Assembly (NCBI RefSeq): GCF_025143985.1
Contig: NZ_CP083564.1
Coordinates: forward strand, 1,737,501-1,801,500
Direction: 5' to 3'
DNA length: 64,000 bases
Source: Sulfitobacter sp. W027
Lineage (GTDB): Bacteria; Pseudomonadota; Alphaproteobacteria; Rhodobacterales; Rhodobacteraceae
In this document: piece after piece, positions 16,115-26,585 of the stretch
Position numbering within the stretch: position 1 is the first letter of the stretch
How the letters are laid out: the number at the start of each line of letters is the position of its first letter
The notes under the pieces: generated by a model
Database searches by the model: none
What the model was told of the DNA's origin: nothing
What the model saw: the letters and a program-made list of their open reading frames with translations, nothing else
Translations under genes and position numbers: made by a program

Positions 16115-19100
16115 ATGATATTCTTTAAGTTTTTTCGCAGGAGTGCCAAGGCCGTTTTGGGGGCATTCTTTTGGCTATGTTTCTCGACCATGGTGCTGTC
16201 CCATGGTGCGTGGCTGGGCGGTGGCGGCATCTCACTGACCGATGCCAGCCGCCAGCAGATTGCGGACAGGGTCGCGGCGGGGCTGCCGCCGATTTCAGCC
16301 GGTGATACCGTTGCCGTCATTGCCGATTTTCCAGTCATCGCCGAAGGGACGATCGACGGCCCGGGGGGATATGCGACGCTCTATGTTCCTGCGGGAAGCG
16401 AGGTCACCTCCGCCTATATCACAGATGCGACCGGGGCGCCCCGTGACGCCCGCCCTGCCCGTGCGTCCACCGGCTCTGGCGTATCGAAGGGTTGGGGTCC
16501 GAAGGGCCAACAGACCTTTGATATCTCCCCCAACGGATGGTCGCCCTCGGAAACGACCCAATGCCAAGCGGCAGGTTTTTCCATCGCCAATTGCAACGCT
16601 GGGCTTGCCTATATCTATGGGGATACTGGCATTTTCTACTCGACACGTCCGGACACAGCCCTGTTCGCGAACGGTTCTGACATCGCGACGTTGGAGAATG
16701 GATACCTCATCAATCCCACGAACGGCAGCCCGTGGGGCAGCGTGGGGGGCACCGGCACGGCACGCGTCCACAACAAGTGGGACGCGGTTCAGATTAACGC
16801 CTTCGGTTCAGGGGGGACAATCGATCCGAATGGTTTCTCAACGCAGGAAGAAACCTCGATCACCGGCGGTCGCGGTGCGACACCCTTTCGTGCAGGCAGC
16901 CCTGTGGCAGGCCCGGATTCAGGTTCCGATTGGGATCGTTACGGCACCACGGGCCCTTGGAACCGGATCAGCTATCCCGGGTCGTGCGAAGCGGATGATC
17001 CCCTTCTTGCGGGCCCCGACGGGCCAGCCAATGGTGCCGGTTCGGTCTTTCCTGACACATTGGATCCGGGTGTTAACTCCTACGAAGCCTGCACCGAAAC
17101 TGCGGCTGGATTTAACCTGAATAGCAGCGTCGCTTCCCTGCCAAGCGACACAAATGCAGTGCGCTACGCCTTTGGGGGGATCGCGCAGGGAGAGACCTTC
17201 TATGCCGTCATGGAAGTAAAGGTCAGCGACCCGGCTAATATCGGATATTTCAACGCTGAGGGCCATGGCGGCGACTCCGCCGAAGGGGCGGCCGCCGGGA
17301 ACGATAACCCTTGGCGCTATTGGGTCGCGGGCACTTCTGCCGTTTCTCCTGCGGGGCCTGAAGACCTCTTTGTCTCGATCTCTATTTCAGCAGTCAACGG
17401 GACACCCTACTCGGGCGGCGATATCCCGCAAGGGGCCACGCTGACCTACCGCGTCAGCTATGTGAATACGTCACTAAGCCCTATGACCAATGTGCAAACC
17501 TCGGTAACGCTGCCACCGGAAATCTCTGGTACAACGAATTTTCAGGTGATCTCTGGCGCGGATATCCGCCCTGCTACCGCCCCGACAAACGGCACTTTCT
17601 CGCTGCTTCCTGTTCCCAGCCTGAACGGACTTGGAAGCGGCGCCATCGAGTTTGATGCCTATGTCTCGACGGCGGCGGGGGGCAGCATCACTGCCGATGC
17701 AGCAAACTCTAGTGACGAAGGTGGTGCCGATACCGATAGCGTCAGCGTGAACGTTACCGCCGTGCCAGCCGATACGCTTCCGACCTGCTCTGGAACGCGG
17801 TTTTCGGTTGTCGACTGGGCATCTGACAGTCCTGCAACACTCGGCGCGACATCAGCTTTTACCCGCTACGGCGTGGGCGGTTCACTCACTGTGGCCGCAA
17901 ACGCCGATGCGACCTTCGGCCGAGCAGCCGCGATCGGAACCTCGAATGAACTCTATTCCGCCGGGTATGGCGGCAATCCCGTTTTGACACAGCAATATGC
18001 TACATTGAACGTCGATTTTGATACACCGATGAACTCGGTCCATGTCTATATCACGAGCCTGGATCTCGACGAATCCGTAACGATTTACGGCGAACGTAAC
18101 GGTGTCCGCGCGCAGCCAGCCATCGCCGACGGCCCGCTGTCTGCGCCAATGCTGCGACTGGCTAATGCCGATGGTTCCGTCTTGGCAGAGCGAAACAGCA
18201 CATTCTCCACAGCCGCCCTGCCGGAAAACTTTGCCGTGGAAGTTGGGTTTGGTGCCCCGATCGACCGGATTGTGATCGATCATGGGACACGCAAGAATAA
18301 TAGCGGGAATTTCGCCGGATCACTTCAGCTGACGGACATCCAGGCCTGTGCCGATTTCACCGATGCCCCGTCGATCTATGGAGATGCCCTCCATACGCTG
18401 GCGCAAGAACCACGGGTCTATTTAGGCGACGCTGTCACGAGCGACGCAGGTCCCGGCAACGCCGATGATGCGGGCTCGGACAATGACGACGGCATCACCA
18501 TTCCCCCGCTCATTCAGGGGTTTATCGCAACGATAGAAGCGCGTGTGCAAGGCGATGGTGGCTTCCTAACCGCTTGGATCGACTACGACGGTAATGATGT
18601 CATGGCCGTCGCCACCGCAGAAGAAATCGCGCGTGATTTGCAAGACGACGGCACGGGCGGGGATCAGGTCGCGGGCGATGGCCTGATCCAGTTCGACGTG
18701 ATCGTGCCCGGTGATGCGGTATTGGACCAGACCTTTGCCCGCTTCCGGTGGTCTACAACCCCGGTCGTCGGCGTGGCGGATGTCTTCCTAGATGGCGAAG
18801 TCGAAGATTACCCCATCAATATCGCTGCGGCCCCTCTGGTCGATCGCGGTGACGCGCCGGCAAGCTATGGAGATCCTTTGCACATTATCGCAGAAACCGG
18901 CATCGCAGGCACCTATCTGGGGGCAATCTCCCCCGACCCCGAGGCGGCCTCGCAGGCAAGCCCCGATGCGTTGGGAGATGATCTGGACGGGAATGACGAC
19001 GAAGATGGTGTCACCCTGCCGCAACTCTATGCGGGCGGCACGAACGAAATAACCGTCTTTGTGAACGAGGTGACCGGCGGTGTCGGCGGCCTAACGGGTG

Positions 19101-21964
19101 GTGTGGCCTATCTTCAGGCGTGGATAGACTTTAACGGAAACGGTGTCTTCGGCGCTGCGGAACAGATCGCCTCAGACCTTCAAGATGGCAGTGCCGGAGA
19201 TAAGGATGGCACGCTCAACGGCGAAATCCGGTTTGACGTGAGCGTTCCCGGTGGTTCCGTGCTCACGCCGACCTTCGCCCGGTTCCGATGGTCGACCACC
19301 GAAGGCGTGGTCCCCGTGGCACTTGACGGGGAGGTTGAGGATTACATGCTGACTGTTTCTGGCGACGTTCCTCCGGTCTCATGTGACAGCGGCCTATACT
19401 TGCTGTCTGACGACCCTACGCAATTGCGTAAGCTGCGCTTTAGCGACACCGGATCGGGCTATTCCATGTCGCTGCAATCTCTCGGCACAGCGCCGCGTCG
19501 GATAGAGGCCGGCTGGGGATACAATGAGCTTGATGGCTATATCTACGGGGTTCGCCCCGGCAAAGACGAGCTTTGGCGGGTGGACGGGATCGGGAACTTT
19601 ACCGAGATGCTGACATTCCCGGGCAGCGCCGAGCAGGCCGAAGATGCTGGCGATATCTTACCCAACGGCATCTTGGTATATGAGGCAGACGACGTGACTT
19701 GGCAATTGTTGGATCTGGCCGATCCCAACAACCCGGTCGACGCCGGACAGTTAATCCTATCCCAAGCTGTAACCGTGTCCGATTTTGCTGTAAATCCGTT
19801 GGATGGGTTTATTTACGGGATCAACGAAGACACGGGCAGACTATTTCGCGCCTTCGCGAACAATGGTCTCGCTGGTTTCACCACAGTGGTGGAGTTTGGT
19901 CCCGCAGTTTACACTGGTATCTGGTCCGCGGTTTTCTTTGACGAGAACGGCCAGATGTACGCTTACGAGGAAAACTCGAACTCAATTTACCTAATCGATA
20001 CCTCAAGCGGCAACAGGCTAAGACTGGCAACAGGGACGGACGAGGGCGGTTTCAGCGATGGCACCTCGTGTCGCGGCGGGACACCTTTCGTTCTCTCCGG
20101 TCTGGGGGGCAATATCTATGTCGACCAAGACGGATCGGACATAAAGGACGGAACAGAGAAGAACTTGGCGGGCGGAATCCGGGTGGATCTTTACTCAGAT
20201 AATGCGACGCCAAATGATCTGGACGATGATAGCTTCATCAGAACTGTCGATACCGAACCCGACGGAACCTATGCTTTCGTTGGTTTGCCCGCGGGTGCCA
20301 CCTACCGGGTAGAGGTGGACGTCAATGATGCAGACCTGCCCCCCGGTGCGCAAATCGGTACGTCTAACCCCCTCGTCGGTGTAAGGGCGGATTCCGGTGC
20401 ATTTACCGTGGCATACGACTTTGGGTTTGATCCGCAGTTTTCCGATCTCTCGATCACCAAAGAAGCCTTTCAGGCGGGCACCACCTCACCGGTCACCACC
20501 GCCGTCGAAGGCGATATTATCGACTGGGTGATCAGTGTGACAAACGACGGCCCCGGCTCGCCTTCCGGGGTTAAAGTGATCGAAAACATCCCCGCGGGTT
20601 TTGCCTATATCAGCGACACAGCCCCCCCGACAGGAGATTACTTTGATCCAAGCACAGGGCTTTGGTTCGTGGATGAAATTCTGCCCGGCGCGACCGAGAC
20701 GCTTACCATTCGTGTCCGGGTAACGGCGGGTGGCAACTACACAAACGTGGTTGAGATTGTTAGCAGTTCCCTGCCCGACCTCGACAGCGATCCCGCCGTT
20801 GGTCTGTCACAGGATGACTTGCAGGATGGAATTGCCGACGACGACGAAGCGAGTGTCACGATCACCCTCGCAACCACGGGCGGCCAAATCTCGGGCCAGT
20901 TGATCCGCGACGATGGCCGCGGCGCGGTCGCCCACGATGGGTTGGCAACGGGAGACGAGGCTGGCACCAATGCAGGCAGCATTCTGCTGCTGGATGATGC
21001 TGGCGCACTCTTGGCAAGTCCACCAGCTGCCGCCGATGGACGATGGTCCTATCGGCTCGCGCCAGATTACACCGGCAGCTTGACCATCTCCACGGCCCCG
21101 TCCGAGGGGTGGCGCGCGATTTCCGAGAGACCGGGATCATTGCCGGGATTGGTGAATAGCGATCCCCATGATGGCGCGTTCAGCTTTACCCCCGCGCCCA
21201 ATACTGATTACAGCGGAATTGCCCTAGGGATCATTCCTCTCCCCACCTTGAGTGAAGACCGTGACGCGCGCATCGGCGCGGGCCAGATTGCCCTTCTCCC
21301 CCACCTCTATCGCGCCAGCTCATCCGCAATCACAACCTTTACCGTTGAAAATATCTCCGAGCCGTCGGTCGGCGCGTTCTCGGTCGCACTCTTCATCGAT
21401 AACGATTGCGACGGTGCACCCGACACCCCAGTGACAGTGCCCATCTCCGTTCAAGCGGGCGATGAGCTCTGTCTCATCTCACGGGTCTCGGCGGGCGGCG
21501 GCCTGCCACCGGGCAGCGCTTTAACCTATGAAGTGCAAGCCACGACTGACTTTTCCGGCACCACGGCTTCGCATGTGGTAACCGATACAGATCGCGTGAC
21601 AGTGGAAGTCGGTGGCAGTCAACTCGTTCTGGTGAAAACAGTCCGGAACGAAACCCAAGGCACTGACGAAGGCTATGCAAACCAAGCCTCGCCCGGGGAT
21701 GTGCTCGTCTACCGCATCAGCTTGGTGAACCCAAGCCAGCGCATTGCATCGGCCATCGTGATTTACGACCGAACGCCGCCCTATACACAATTGGCGGAAG
21801 CGGTGACTACACCGCAAACCGTAAGCCCTTCTCTGATCTGCGATCTTGCAAACCCGAGCACTAACCTGCCGGGATATATGGGCCCCTTGCGGTGGGATTG
21901 CAGCGGAACCCACGCCGCAGGCGCTGAAGGGAGCGTTATCTTCAAGGTGCGCGTCACGCCTTGA
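16115..21964 (+). CDS. Giant exported multidomain protein with GEVED, SdrD-B and DUF11-like modules
   Basis: This encodes 1949 residues. The N-terminus has basic residues (FFRRSAK) and a hydrophobic stretch to about 30, consistent with export. Domains visible in order are: a unique N-terminal region (30-415); a DUF11-like beta domain (about 420-550); an unassigned beta-rich region (557-745); two GEVED domains, each ending in the signature GEVEDY (about 749-898 and 908-1080); a region resembling a beta-propeller (about 1090-1325, DUF6923-like); an SdrD-B/Cna-B-like domain (about 1326-1410); a DUF11 domain (1441-1562); another regulatory-like beta domain (1588-1700); and a final DUF11-like domain (1832-1949). 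Several Asp-rich loops (DDLDGNDDEDG) suggest calcium binding. No LPXTG, PEP-CTERM or autotransporter barrel closes the protein, so its attachment or secretion route is unclear. Adhesion or surface-layer function is inference. Confidence 0.85.
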   Translation: MIFFKFFRRSAKAVLGAFFWLCFSTMVLSHGAWLGGGGISLTDASRQQIADRVAAGLPPISAGDTVAVIADFPVIAEGTIDGPGGYATLYVPAGSEVTSAYITDATGAPRDARPARASTGSGVSKGWGPKGQQTFDISPNGWSPSETTQCQAAGFSIANCNAGLAYIYGDTGIFYSTRPDTALFANGSDIATLENGYLINPTNGSPWGSVGGTGTARVHNKWDAVQINAFGSGGTIDPNGFSTQEETSITGGRGATPFRAGSPVAGPDSGSDWDRYGTTGPWNRISYPGSCEADDPLLAGPDGPANGAGSVFPDTLDPGVNSYEACTETAAGFNLNSSVASLPSDTNAVRYAFGGIAQGETFYAVMEVKVSDPANIGYFNAEGHGGDSAEGAAAGNDNPWRYWVAGTSAVSPAGPEDLFVSISISAVNGTPYSGGDIPQGATLTYRVSYVNTSLSPMTNVQTSVTLPPEISGTTNFQVISGADIRPATAPTNGTFSLLPVPSLNGLGSGAIEFDAYVSTAAGGSITADAANSSDEGGADTDSVSVNVTAVPADTLPTCSGTRFSVVDWASDSPATLGATSAFTRYGVGGSLTVAANADATFGRAAAIGTSNELYSAGYGGNPVLTQQYATLNVDFDTPMNSVHVYITSLDLDESVTIYGERNGVRAQPAIADGPLSAPMLRLANADGSVLAERNSTFSTAALPENFAVEVGFGAPIDRIVIDHGTRKNNSGNFAGSLQLTDIQACADFTDAPSIYGDALHTLAQEPRVYLGDAVTSDAGPGNADDAGSDNDDGITIPPLIQGFIATIEARVQGDGGFLTAWIDYDGNDVMAVATAEEIARDLQDDGTGGDQVAGDGLIQFDVIVPGDAVLDQTFARFRWSTTPVVGVADVFLDGEVEDYPINIAAAPLVDRGDAPASYGDPLHIIAETGIAGTYLGAISPDPEAASQASPDALGDDLDGNDDEDGVTLPQLYAGGTNEITVFVNEVTGGVGGLTGGVAYLQAWIDFNGNGVFGAAEQIASDLQDGSAGDKDGTLNGEIRFDVSVPGGSVLTPTFARFRWSTTEGVVPVALDGEVEDYMLTVSGDVPPVSCDSGLYLLSDDPTQLRKLRFSDTGSGYSMSLQSLGTAPRRIEAGWGYNELDGYIYGVRPGKDELWRVDGIGNFTEMLTFPGSAEQAEDAGDILPNGILVYEADDVTWQLLDLADPNNPVDAGQLILSQAVTVSDFAVNPLDGFIYGINEDTGRLFRAFANNGLAGFTTVVEFGPAVYTGIWSAVFFDENGQMYAYEENSNSIYLIDTSSGNRLRLATGTDEGGFSDGTSCRGGTPFVLSGLGGNIYVDQDGSDIKDGTEKNLAGGIRVDLYSDNATPNDLDDDSFIRTVDTEPDGTYAFVGLPAGATYRVEVDVNDADLPPGAQIGTSNPLVGVRADSGAFTVAYDFGFDPQFSDLSITKEAFQAGTTSPVTTAVEGDIIDWVISVTNDGPGSPSGVKVIENIPAGFAYISDTAPPTGDYFDPSTGLWFVDEILPGATETLTIRVRVTAGGNYTNVVEIVSSSLPDLDSDPAVGLSQDDLQDGIADDDEASVTITLATTGGQISGQLIRDDGRGAVAHDGLATGDEAGTNAGSILLLDDAGALLASPPAAADGRWSYRLAPDYTGSLTISTAPSEGWRAISERPGSLPGLVNSDPHDGAFSFTPAPNTDYSGIALGIIPLPTLSEDRDARIGAGQIALLPHLYRASSSAITTFTVENISEPSVGAFSVALFIDNDCDGAPDTPVTVPISVQAGDELCLISRVSAGGGLPPGSALTYEVQATTDFSGTTASHVVTDTDRVTVEVGGSQLVLVKTVRNETQGTDEGYANQASPGDVLVYRISLVNPSQRIASAIVIYDRTPPYTQLAEAVTTPQTVSPSLICDLANPSTNLPGYMGPLRWDCSGTHAAGAEGSVIFKVRVTP

Positions 21965-21974
21965 TCGGATCCGC

Positions 21975-22034
21975 CGGACAGGCTTGCAGGTCGAGGATGT
22001 GCGATACACCCTTGAACGGCTGCAAACCTGTCCG
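21975..22034. terminator. Large inverted repeat between convergent genes, possible bidirectional terminator
   Basis: Arms of 15 bp (21975-21989 and 22020-22034, one G-U wobble) flank a 30-base loop, between the stops of the giant gene and nrdJ. There is no obvious T-run, so termination is not certain. Confidence 0.45.
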
Positions 22035-22085
22035 AAAGCTCGGACCGCTTTACAATTGCCTCACCTTACGTCGCGGCGGGTTGGT

Positions 22086-25000
22086 TTAACTGCAGCCGCT
22101 GGTGCCGCCGCAGGTGTTGCATTTCATGCAGGTGCCGTTGCGAACCAGCGTGTAGTTGCCACATTCGCCACAGGCTTCGCCCTCATAACCCTGCATCTTG
22201 GCCTTGGCCCGCGCATCAAGGCTCACCGCGCCGGAATTGACGGCAGCGGAGGAATTTACCGCCAATGCCAAGTCGCCGCTGACCTGTGGCGCGAGGGTTT
22301 GAACGGCAGCACTTGCCTCCACACCTTGCCCGCCCTGCAGCACAACAAGCTCTTGCGGCAGACGGTTGCGCAGGTAACCGGAAGAACTGATTTGCTTAAG
22401 CACTTCCAGTGACTTATTCGCCGCCTTCTCACTCAGCTCGCTGACGTTCCCGAGGTTCTCTTCCTCACCCCGGCCCAGATCATCAAAGGTCGCGCCTTCA
22501 GGCTTCACATGCGCCAGATCGGTCCGGTCGAGGTAGGACACTGCCAGTTCGCGGAACACGTAGTCAAGGATCGAGGTCGCCTGTTTGATGCTGTCATTGC
22601 CCTGCACCATGCCCGCGGGCTCGAATTTGGTGAAAGTGAAGGCATCGACGAACTCCTCCAACGGCACGCCGTATTGAAGGCCGACCGAGACCGCGATGGC
22701 GAAGTTGTTCATCATCGCCCGGAAACCTGCACCTTCCTTGTGCATGTCGATGAAAATCTCGCCGAGCTTACCGTCTTCATATTCGCCCGTGCGCAGATAG
22801 ACTTTATGACCACCCACATTCGCCTTCTGCGTATAACCCTTCCGGCGCTGCGGCATCTTTTCGCGGTGGGATTTGATGATCTCCTTAACGATCACCTTCT
22901 CGACGATCTTTTCGGCCAGCACGGCGGCCTTCTCATGTGGCGTGCCGCTTTCCAGTGTCTCGGCGGCGTCCTCATCGTCTTCGACCAGCGCCGCGGCCAG
23001 TGGCTGGCTCAGCTTTGAGCCGTCACGGTAGAGCGCGTTCGCCTTGATCCCGAGAGACCAGCTTAGCTCATAAGCTTTCTGGCAATCCTCGATGGTCGCG
23101 TCATTCGGCATGTTGATCGTCTTGGAGATCGCCCCTGAGATGAAGCTCTGCGCGGCTGCCATCATATAGATGTGGCTGTTAACCGACAGGTACCGTTTGC
23201 CCTTCTTGCCGCAGGGGTTGGCGCAGTCGAAGATGCCGTAATGTTCTTCTTTCAGATGCGGCGCGCCTTCCAGCGTCATGGTGCCGCAAACGTGATCATT
23301 GGCCGCTTCGATGTCCGCCTTGCTAAAGCCGAGCGAGCGCAGCAGGTCAAAGGTCGGGTCGTTCAGCTTCTCGGTCGGGATGCCAAGCACCTGCGTGCAG
23401 AAGGCCTCTCCCAGCGTCCACTGATTGAACACAAAGCGGATGTCGAAGGCCTGTTTTAGCGCGGCGTCGACCTTGGCCAACTCGTTGGCACCAAAGCCGT
23501 GGCCCGCCAGCGTGGTGTGGTTGATCGCGGGTGCGTTGCCGATTGTGCCGTGGCCCACGGCATAGCTGACGATCTCTTCGATCTGAGCCGACCCGTAGCC
23601 GAGTTTCTCCAGCGCGGCAGGCACCGACTGGTTGATGATCTTAAAATAGCCACCACCCGCAAGTTTCTTGAACTTCACCAGCGCAAAGTCCGGCTCAATC
23701 CCCGTGGTGTCGCAGTCCATCACCAGACCGATGGTGCCCGTGGGCGCGATGACAGAGGTCTGCGCGTTGCGGTAGCCATGCGCTTCGCCAAGTTTCAGCG
23801 CCTCGTCCCAGCAGGATTTGGCAATCTCGACCAACCCGGCTTGCGGGCAATTGGCGTGATCCAGCGGCACCGGCTTGACCGAAAGCTGCTCATACCCATC
23901 CGCTTCACCATAGGCGGCGGTGCGGTGGTTGCGGATGACCCGCAGCATGTGATTGGCGTTCTTTGCATAGCCCGGGAAGGCCCCCAATTCACCCGCCATC
24001 TCGGCAGAGGTGGCATAGGCCACACCAGTCATGATCGCGGTGAGCGCGCCGCCAAGGGCGCGGCCCTCGTCGCTGTCATAGGAATAGCCCATGTTCATCA
24101 GCAACCCGCCGATGTTCGCATAGCCCAGACCAAGCGTGCGGAAGTCATAAGACCGCTGCGCGATTTCCTTGGAGGGGAACTGCGCCATCATCACACTGAT
24201 CTCCAGCGTCACGGTCCAGAGGCGGCTGGCGTGCATGTAGTCTTCAACCTGAAACTCGCCATCCTTGAGGAAGGTCAGCAGGTTCATCGAGGCCAAGTTG
24301 CAGGCCGTATCGTCGAGGAACATATATTCTGAACAGGGGTTCGAGCCACGGATCGCGCCATCTTCGGGGCAGGTGTGCCAGTCGTTCACGGTGTCGTGGT
24401 ACTGGATCCCCGGATCGGCGCAGGCCCACGCGGCGTGGCCGACTTGATCCCAAAGGTCACGCGCCCGGATGGTCTTGGTCACCCGATTTTCGGTGCGGCT
24501 GATAAGCTCCCAGTCGGCGTCTTTTTCGACGGCTGTCAGAAACGCATTTGTGACGCGGATCGAGTTGTTCGAGTTCTGGCCGGAAACCGAGTTATAGGCT
24601 TCCGAATCCCAATCGGTGTCATAGGTCGGGAATTCGATGCTAGTGTGGCCCTGCTTGGCGTAGTCCAGTACCCGCTTGACATAAGTCTCGGGGATCGCGA
24701 CCTTTTTGGCTTCGCGGATCGCCTGTTTCAACTGATCGTTCTTGGCCGGGTCATAGGCATCTTCAGCCACGCCGTCCCATGCTTTGATCGCGTCGAAAAG
24801 CAGGTTCAGCTTTTGCTCGTGCATCTTGGAGCCAGCCACGATGCTCGCGACCTTCTGCTCTTCGAGCACCTTCCAATTGATGAAATCTTGAATGTCGGGG
24901 TGGTCGGCGTCGACGATCACCATCTTGGCGGCCCGGCGGGTGGTGCCGCCGGATTTGATGGCGCCAGCGGCGCGGTCCCCGATCTTGAGGAACCCCATCA

Positions 25001-25736
25001 AACCCGACGACTTGCCGCCGCCCGACAGCTTCTCGCCCTCTCCGCGGAGCGATGAAAAGTTGGTGCCTGTGCCTGAACCGTATTTAAACAGCCGCGCCTC
25101 GCGGACCCAAAGGTCCATGATGCCGCCATCGCCCACCAGATCGTCGGCGACCGATTGGATAAAGCAGGCATGCGGCTGCGGGTGTTCGTAGGAGGATTTG
25201 GACCGGGTCAGCTTGCCGGTCTTGTAGTCGACATAGTAGTGCCCCTGCGCAGGGCCATCGATGCCGTATGCCCAATGCAGGCCGGTGTTGAACCACTGCG
25301 GCGAGTTCGGTGCCGCTCGCTGGCTAGCGAGCATATGGCGCATCTCGTCGTAGTAGGCCTGAGCGTCTTCTTCGGTGCTGAAATAACCACCCTTCCAGCC
25401 CCAGTAGGCCCAAGCACCCGCTAGACGATCGAACACCTGCTTCGAAGACGTCTCGCCGCCCATGGTCGCGTCATCTGTCGGGACCGAGCGCCACAGGAAT
25501 TCCGGCACGCCCTTCTCTTTGATGCGGCGCGTGGCGCTTGGCACGCCTGCTTTGCGGAAATACTTCTGCGCGATCACGTCACTTGCTACTTGGCTCCAGG
25601 ATTTCGGCACTTCGACATTGTCGAGTTTGAACACCACCGAACCGTCAGGATTGCGAATCTCCGACACCGTGGTGACAAAGTCCAAGTCCGCATAGGCGTC
25701 CTGTCCGGCTTTAGTGAAATTACGTTCAATTTTCAT
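22086..25736 (-). CDS. nrdJ: Class II (adenosylcobalamin-dependent) ribonucleotide reductase
   Basis: This 1216-residue enzyme reduces ribonucleotides to deoxyribonucleotides using a B12-derived radical, independently of oxygen. It shows the barrel motifs [20 protein letters not shown] and [14 protein letters not shown], the C-terminal TSCPD-type domain around [18 protein letters not shown], and a terminal cysteine cluster ([14 protein letters not shown]) that resembles the re-reducing or zinc-binding tail of NrdJ. The length is normal with no intein. NrdR-like boxes lie 187-233 bp upstream of the ATG. It depends on cobalamin, whose pathway gene cobK is also in this window. Confidence 0.95.
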   Translation of the reverse strand: MKIERNFTKAGQDAYADLDFVTTVSEIRNPDGSVVFKLDNVEVPKSWSQVASDVIAQKYFRKAGVPSATRRIKEKGVPEFLWRSVPTDDATMGGETSSKQVFDRLAGAWAYWGWKGGYFSTEEDAQAYYDEMRHMLASQRAAPNSPQWFNTGLHWAYGIDGPAQGHYYVDYKTGKLTRSKSSYEHPQPHACFIQSVADDLVGDGGIMDLWVREARLFKYGSGTGTNFSSLRGEGEKLSGGGKSSGLMGFLKIGDRAAGAIKSGGTTRRAAKMVIVDADHPDIQDFINWKVLEEQKVASIVAGSKMHEQKLNLLFDAIKAWDGVAEDAYDPAKNDQLKQAIREAKKVAIPETYVKRVLDYAKQGHTSIEFPTYDTDWDSEAYNSVSGQNSNNSIRVTNAFLTAVEKDADWELISRTENRVTKTIRARDLWDQVGHAAWACADPGIQYHDTVNDWHTCPEDGAIRGSNPCSEYMFLDDTACNLASMNLLTFLKDGEFQVEDYMHASRLWTVTLEISVMMAQFPSKEIAQRSYDFRTLGLGYANIGGLLMNMGYSYDSDEGRALGGALTAIMTGVAYATSAEMAGELGAFPGYAKNANHMLRVIRNHRTAAYGEADGYEQLSVKPVPLDHANCPQAGLVEIAKSCWDEALKLGEAHGYRNAQTSVIAPTGTIGLVMDCDTTGIEPDFALVKFKKLAGGGYFKIINQSVPAALEKLGYGSAQIEEIVSYAVGHGTIGNAPAINHTTLAGHGFGANELAKVDAALKQAFDIRFVFNQWTLGEAFCTQVLGIPTEKLNDPTFDLLRSLGFSKADIEAANDHVCGTMTLEGAPHLKEEHYGIFDCANPCGKKGKRYLSVNSHIYMMAAAQSFISGAISKTINMPNDATIEDCQKAYELSWSLGIKANALYRDGSKLSQPLAAALVEDDEDAAETLESGTPHEKAAVLAEKIVEKVIVKEIIKSHREKMPQRRKGYTQKANVGGHKVYLRTGEYEDGKLGEIFIDMHKEGAGFRAMMNNFAIAVSVGLQYGVPLEEFVDAFTFTKFEPAGMVQGNDSIKQATSILDYVFRELAVSYLDRTDLAHVKPEGATFDDLGRGEEENLGNVSELSEKAANKSLEVLKQISSSGYLRNRLPQELVVLQGGQGVEASAAVQTLAPQVSGDLALAVNSSAAVNSGAVSLDARAKAKMQGYEGEACGECGNYTLVRNGTCMKCNTCGGTSGCS

Positions 25737-25922
25737 TGTCGCTGCCTCATATCCAGCATTTCAAATCCCAAGCCGATCCGCCCCCGGCAGACCGCCTCGC
25801 CCCTCATTCGAAACAGCAAAGACAGATCTTTCTTGTGGCGCCCGCGCAATAACGAACGACCCTAAACCTTAAAACGTTGGTTCTATACCCTGTCCCACTG
25901 TCAAAGCGCCTGCCTGCGTTAA

Positions 25923-25938
25923 CCACAACATCTTGTGG
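25923..25938 (-). promoter_or_regulatory. NrdR-like box 1 upstream of nrdJ
   Basis: The sequence is CCACAACATCTTGTGG, a perfect 6-4-6 palindrome. Against the recalled NrdR consensus (aCACwATATATwGTGt) it matches at 12 of 16 positions, including both CAC/GTG ends. Confidence 0.6.
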
Positions 25939-25953
25939 CGCTTTTCTTGACTT

Positions 25954-25969
25954 CCACAAACTGGCGTAG
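25954..25969 (-). promoter_or_regulatory. NrdR-like box 2 upstream of nrdJ
   Basis: The sequence is CCACAAACTGGCGTAG. It has one good half-site and one degenerate half-site. Its start is exactly 31 bp from box 1, the helical spacing reported for tandem NrdR boxes. Confidence 0.45.
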
Positions 25970-26431
25970 ATAGGACTATTTGGTCAACGGTTTTTTTACG
26001 AAATATTTTGCCGCTTTCGGTTGACCGATGCCTGCTGGTTTGCGCTGGCCGACCACGCAGTGATTCAGCCTCAGGATATCCCCAGAGATACCCGCAAGCT
26101 GCTGGCCGGGGCGAAATCGAAATAATCATGTATCGCGGCAGGGTTAGCAGGTGGGCCTTGGAATTTTGGTAAATTCATCCACAGCACGGAGTGTGAGCAA
26201 GGATATCGGACGATACCTCCCGACCACCCATGCGAAAAAAGAGGCGCCTTGCCTGCGCGCGCCGCGCTCTCGCCTGCAACCGCGACAGAATCAACACGCT
26301 CCTTCTGCGAGAAGGCAGAGACCTGCCAAAGCACAGGCGGCCAACACTATATCTTGTGCAGAATGCGAATGTTCCAGCATATGCAGCCCCAACCAAGGGC
26401 TGGGACCGACCAAAACGGCTCTGGAAGAAAG
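25970..26431. other. Long non-coding region between nrdJ and tRNA-Pro
   Basis: No convincing gene is present. A 7-bp inverted repeat GGTCAAC/GTTGACC (25982-26026) and an isolated NrdR-like site (26344-26359) are the only structures seen. There is no integrase or direct repeat of the tRNA end that would mark an integrated element. Confidence 0.45.
26344..26359. promoter_or_regulatory. Distal NrdR-like site
   Basis: ACACTATATCTTGTGC matches the recalled NrdR consensus at 14 of 16 positions, better than the two promoter-proximal boxes. It is 608 bp upstream of nrdJ and 73 bp downstream of the tRNA, with no clear partner box at 31 bp. Confidence 0.35.
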
Positions 26432-26508
26432 TGGTCGGAGCGAGAGGATTCGAACCTCCGACCCCCTGTACCCAAAACAGGTGCGCTACCAGGCTGCGCC
26501 ACGCTCCG
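26432..26508 (-). tRNA. tRNA-Pro (anticodon TGG)
   Basis: This is a 77-base cloverleaf including an encoded 3' CCA. The acceptor arms CGGAGCG/CGCTCCG are perfect, the D-arm is GCGCAGCCTGGTAGCGC, and the anticodon stem CCTGT/ACAGG holds the loop TTTGGGT. The T-arm GGAGGTTCGAATCC is canonical. Anticodon TGG decodes CCA and, by wobble, other proline codons. Confidence 0.95.
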
Positions 26509-26585
26509 ACTGGGGCTTCTTTAGCCATAAGCCCGCCGATTGAAAAGCCCCGATTGACCTTAAAGTGGCAAAATCGGCGAAGTCT

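Noticed and set aside
25882..25904. nrdJ promoter with -35 TTGACA and -10 TATAGA
   Set aside because: The hexamers are only 11 bp apart, too close for a sigma-70 promoter.
26071..26334. Minus-strand 87-codon ORF in the nrdJ-tRNA gap
   Set aside because: It has no ribosome-binding site, unusual composition and no recognisable fold or motif; it is treated as non-coding.
26432..26508. tRNA-Pro as an integration site for a genomic island
   Set aside because: No integrase gene and no direct repeat of the tRNA 3' end was found within the window.
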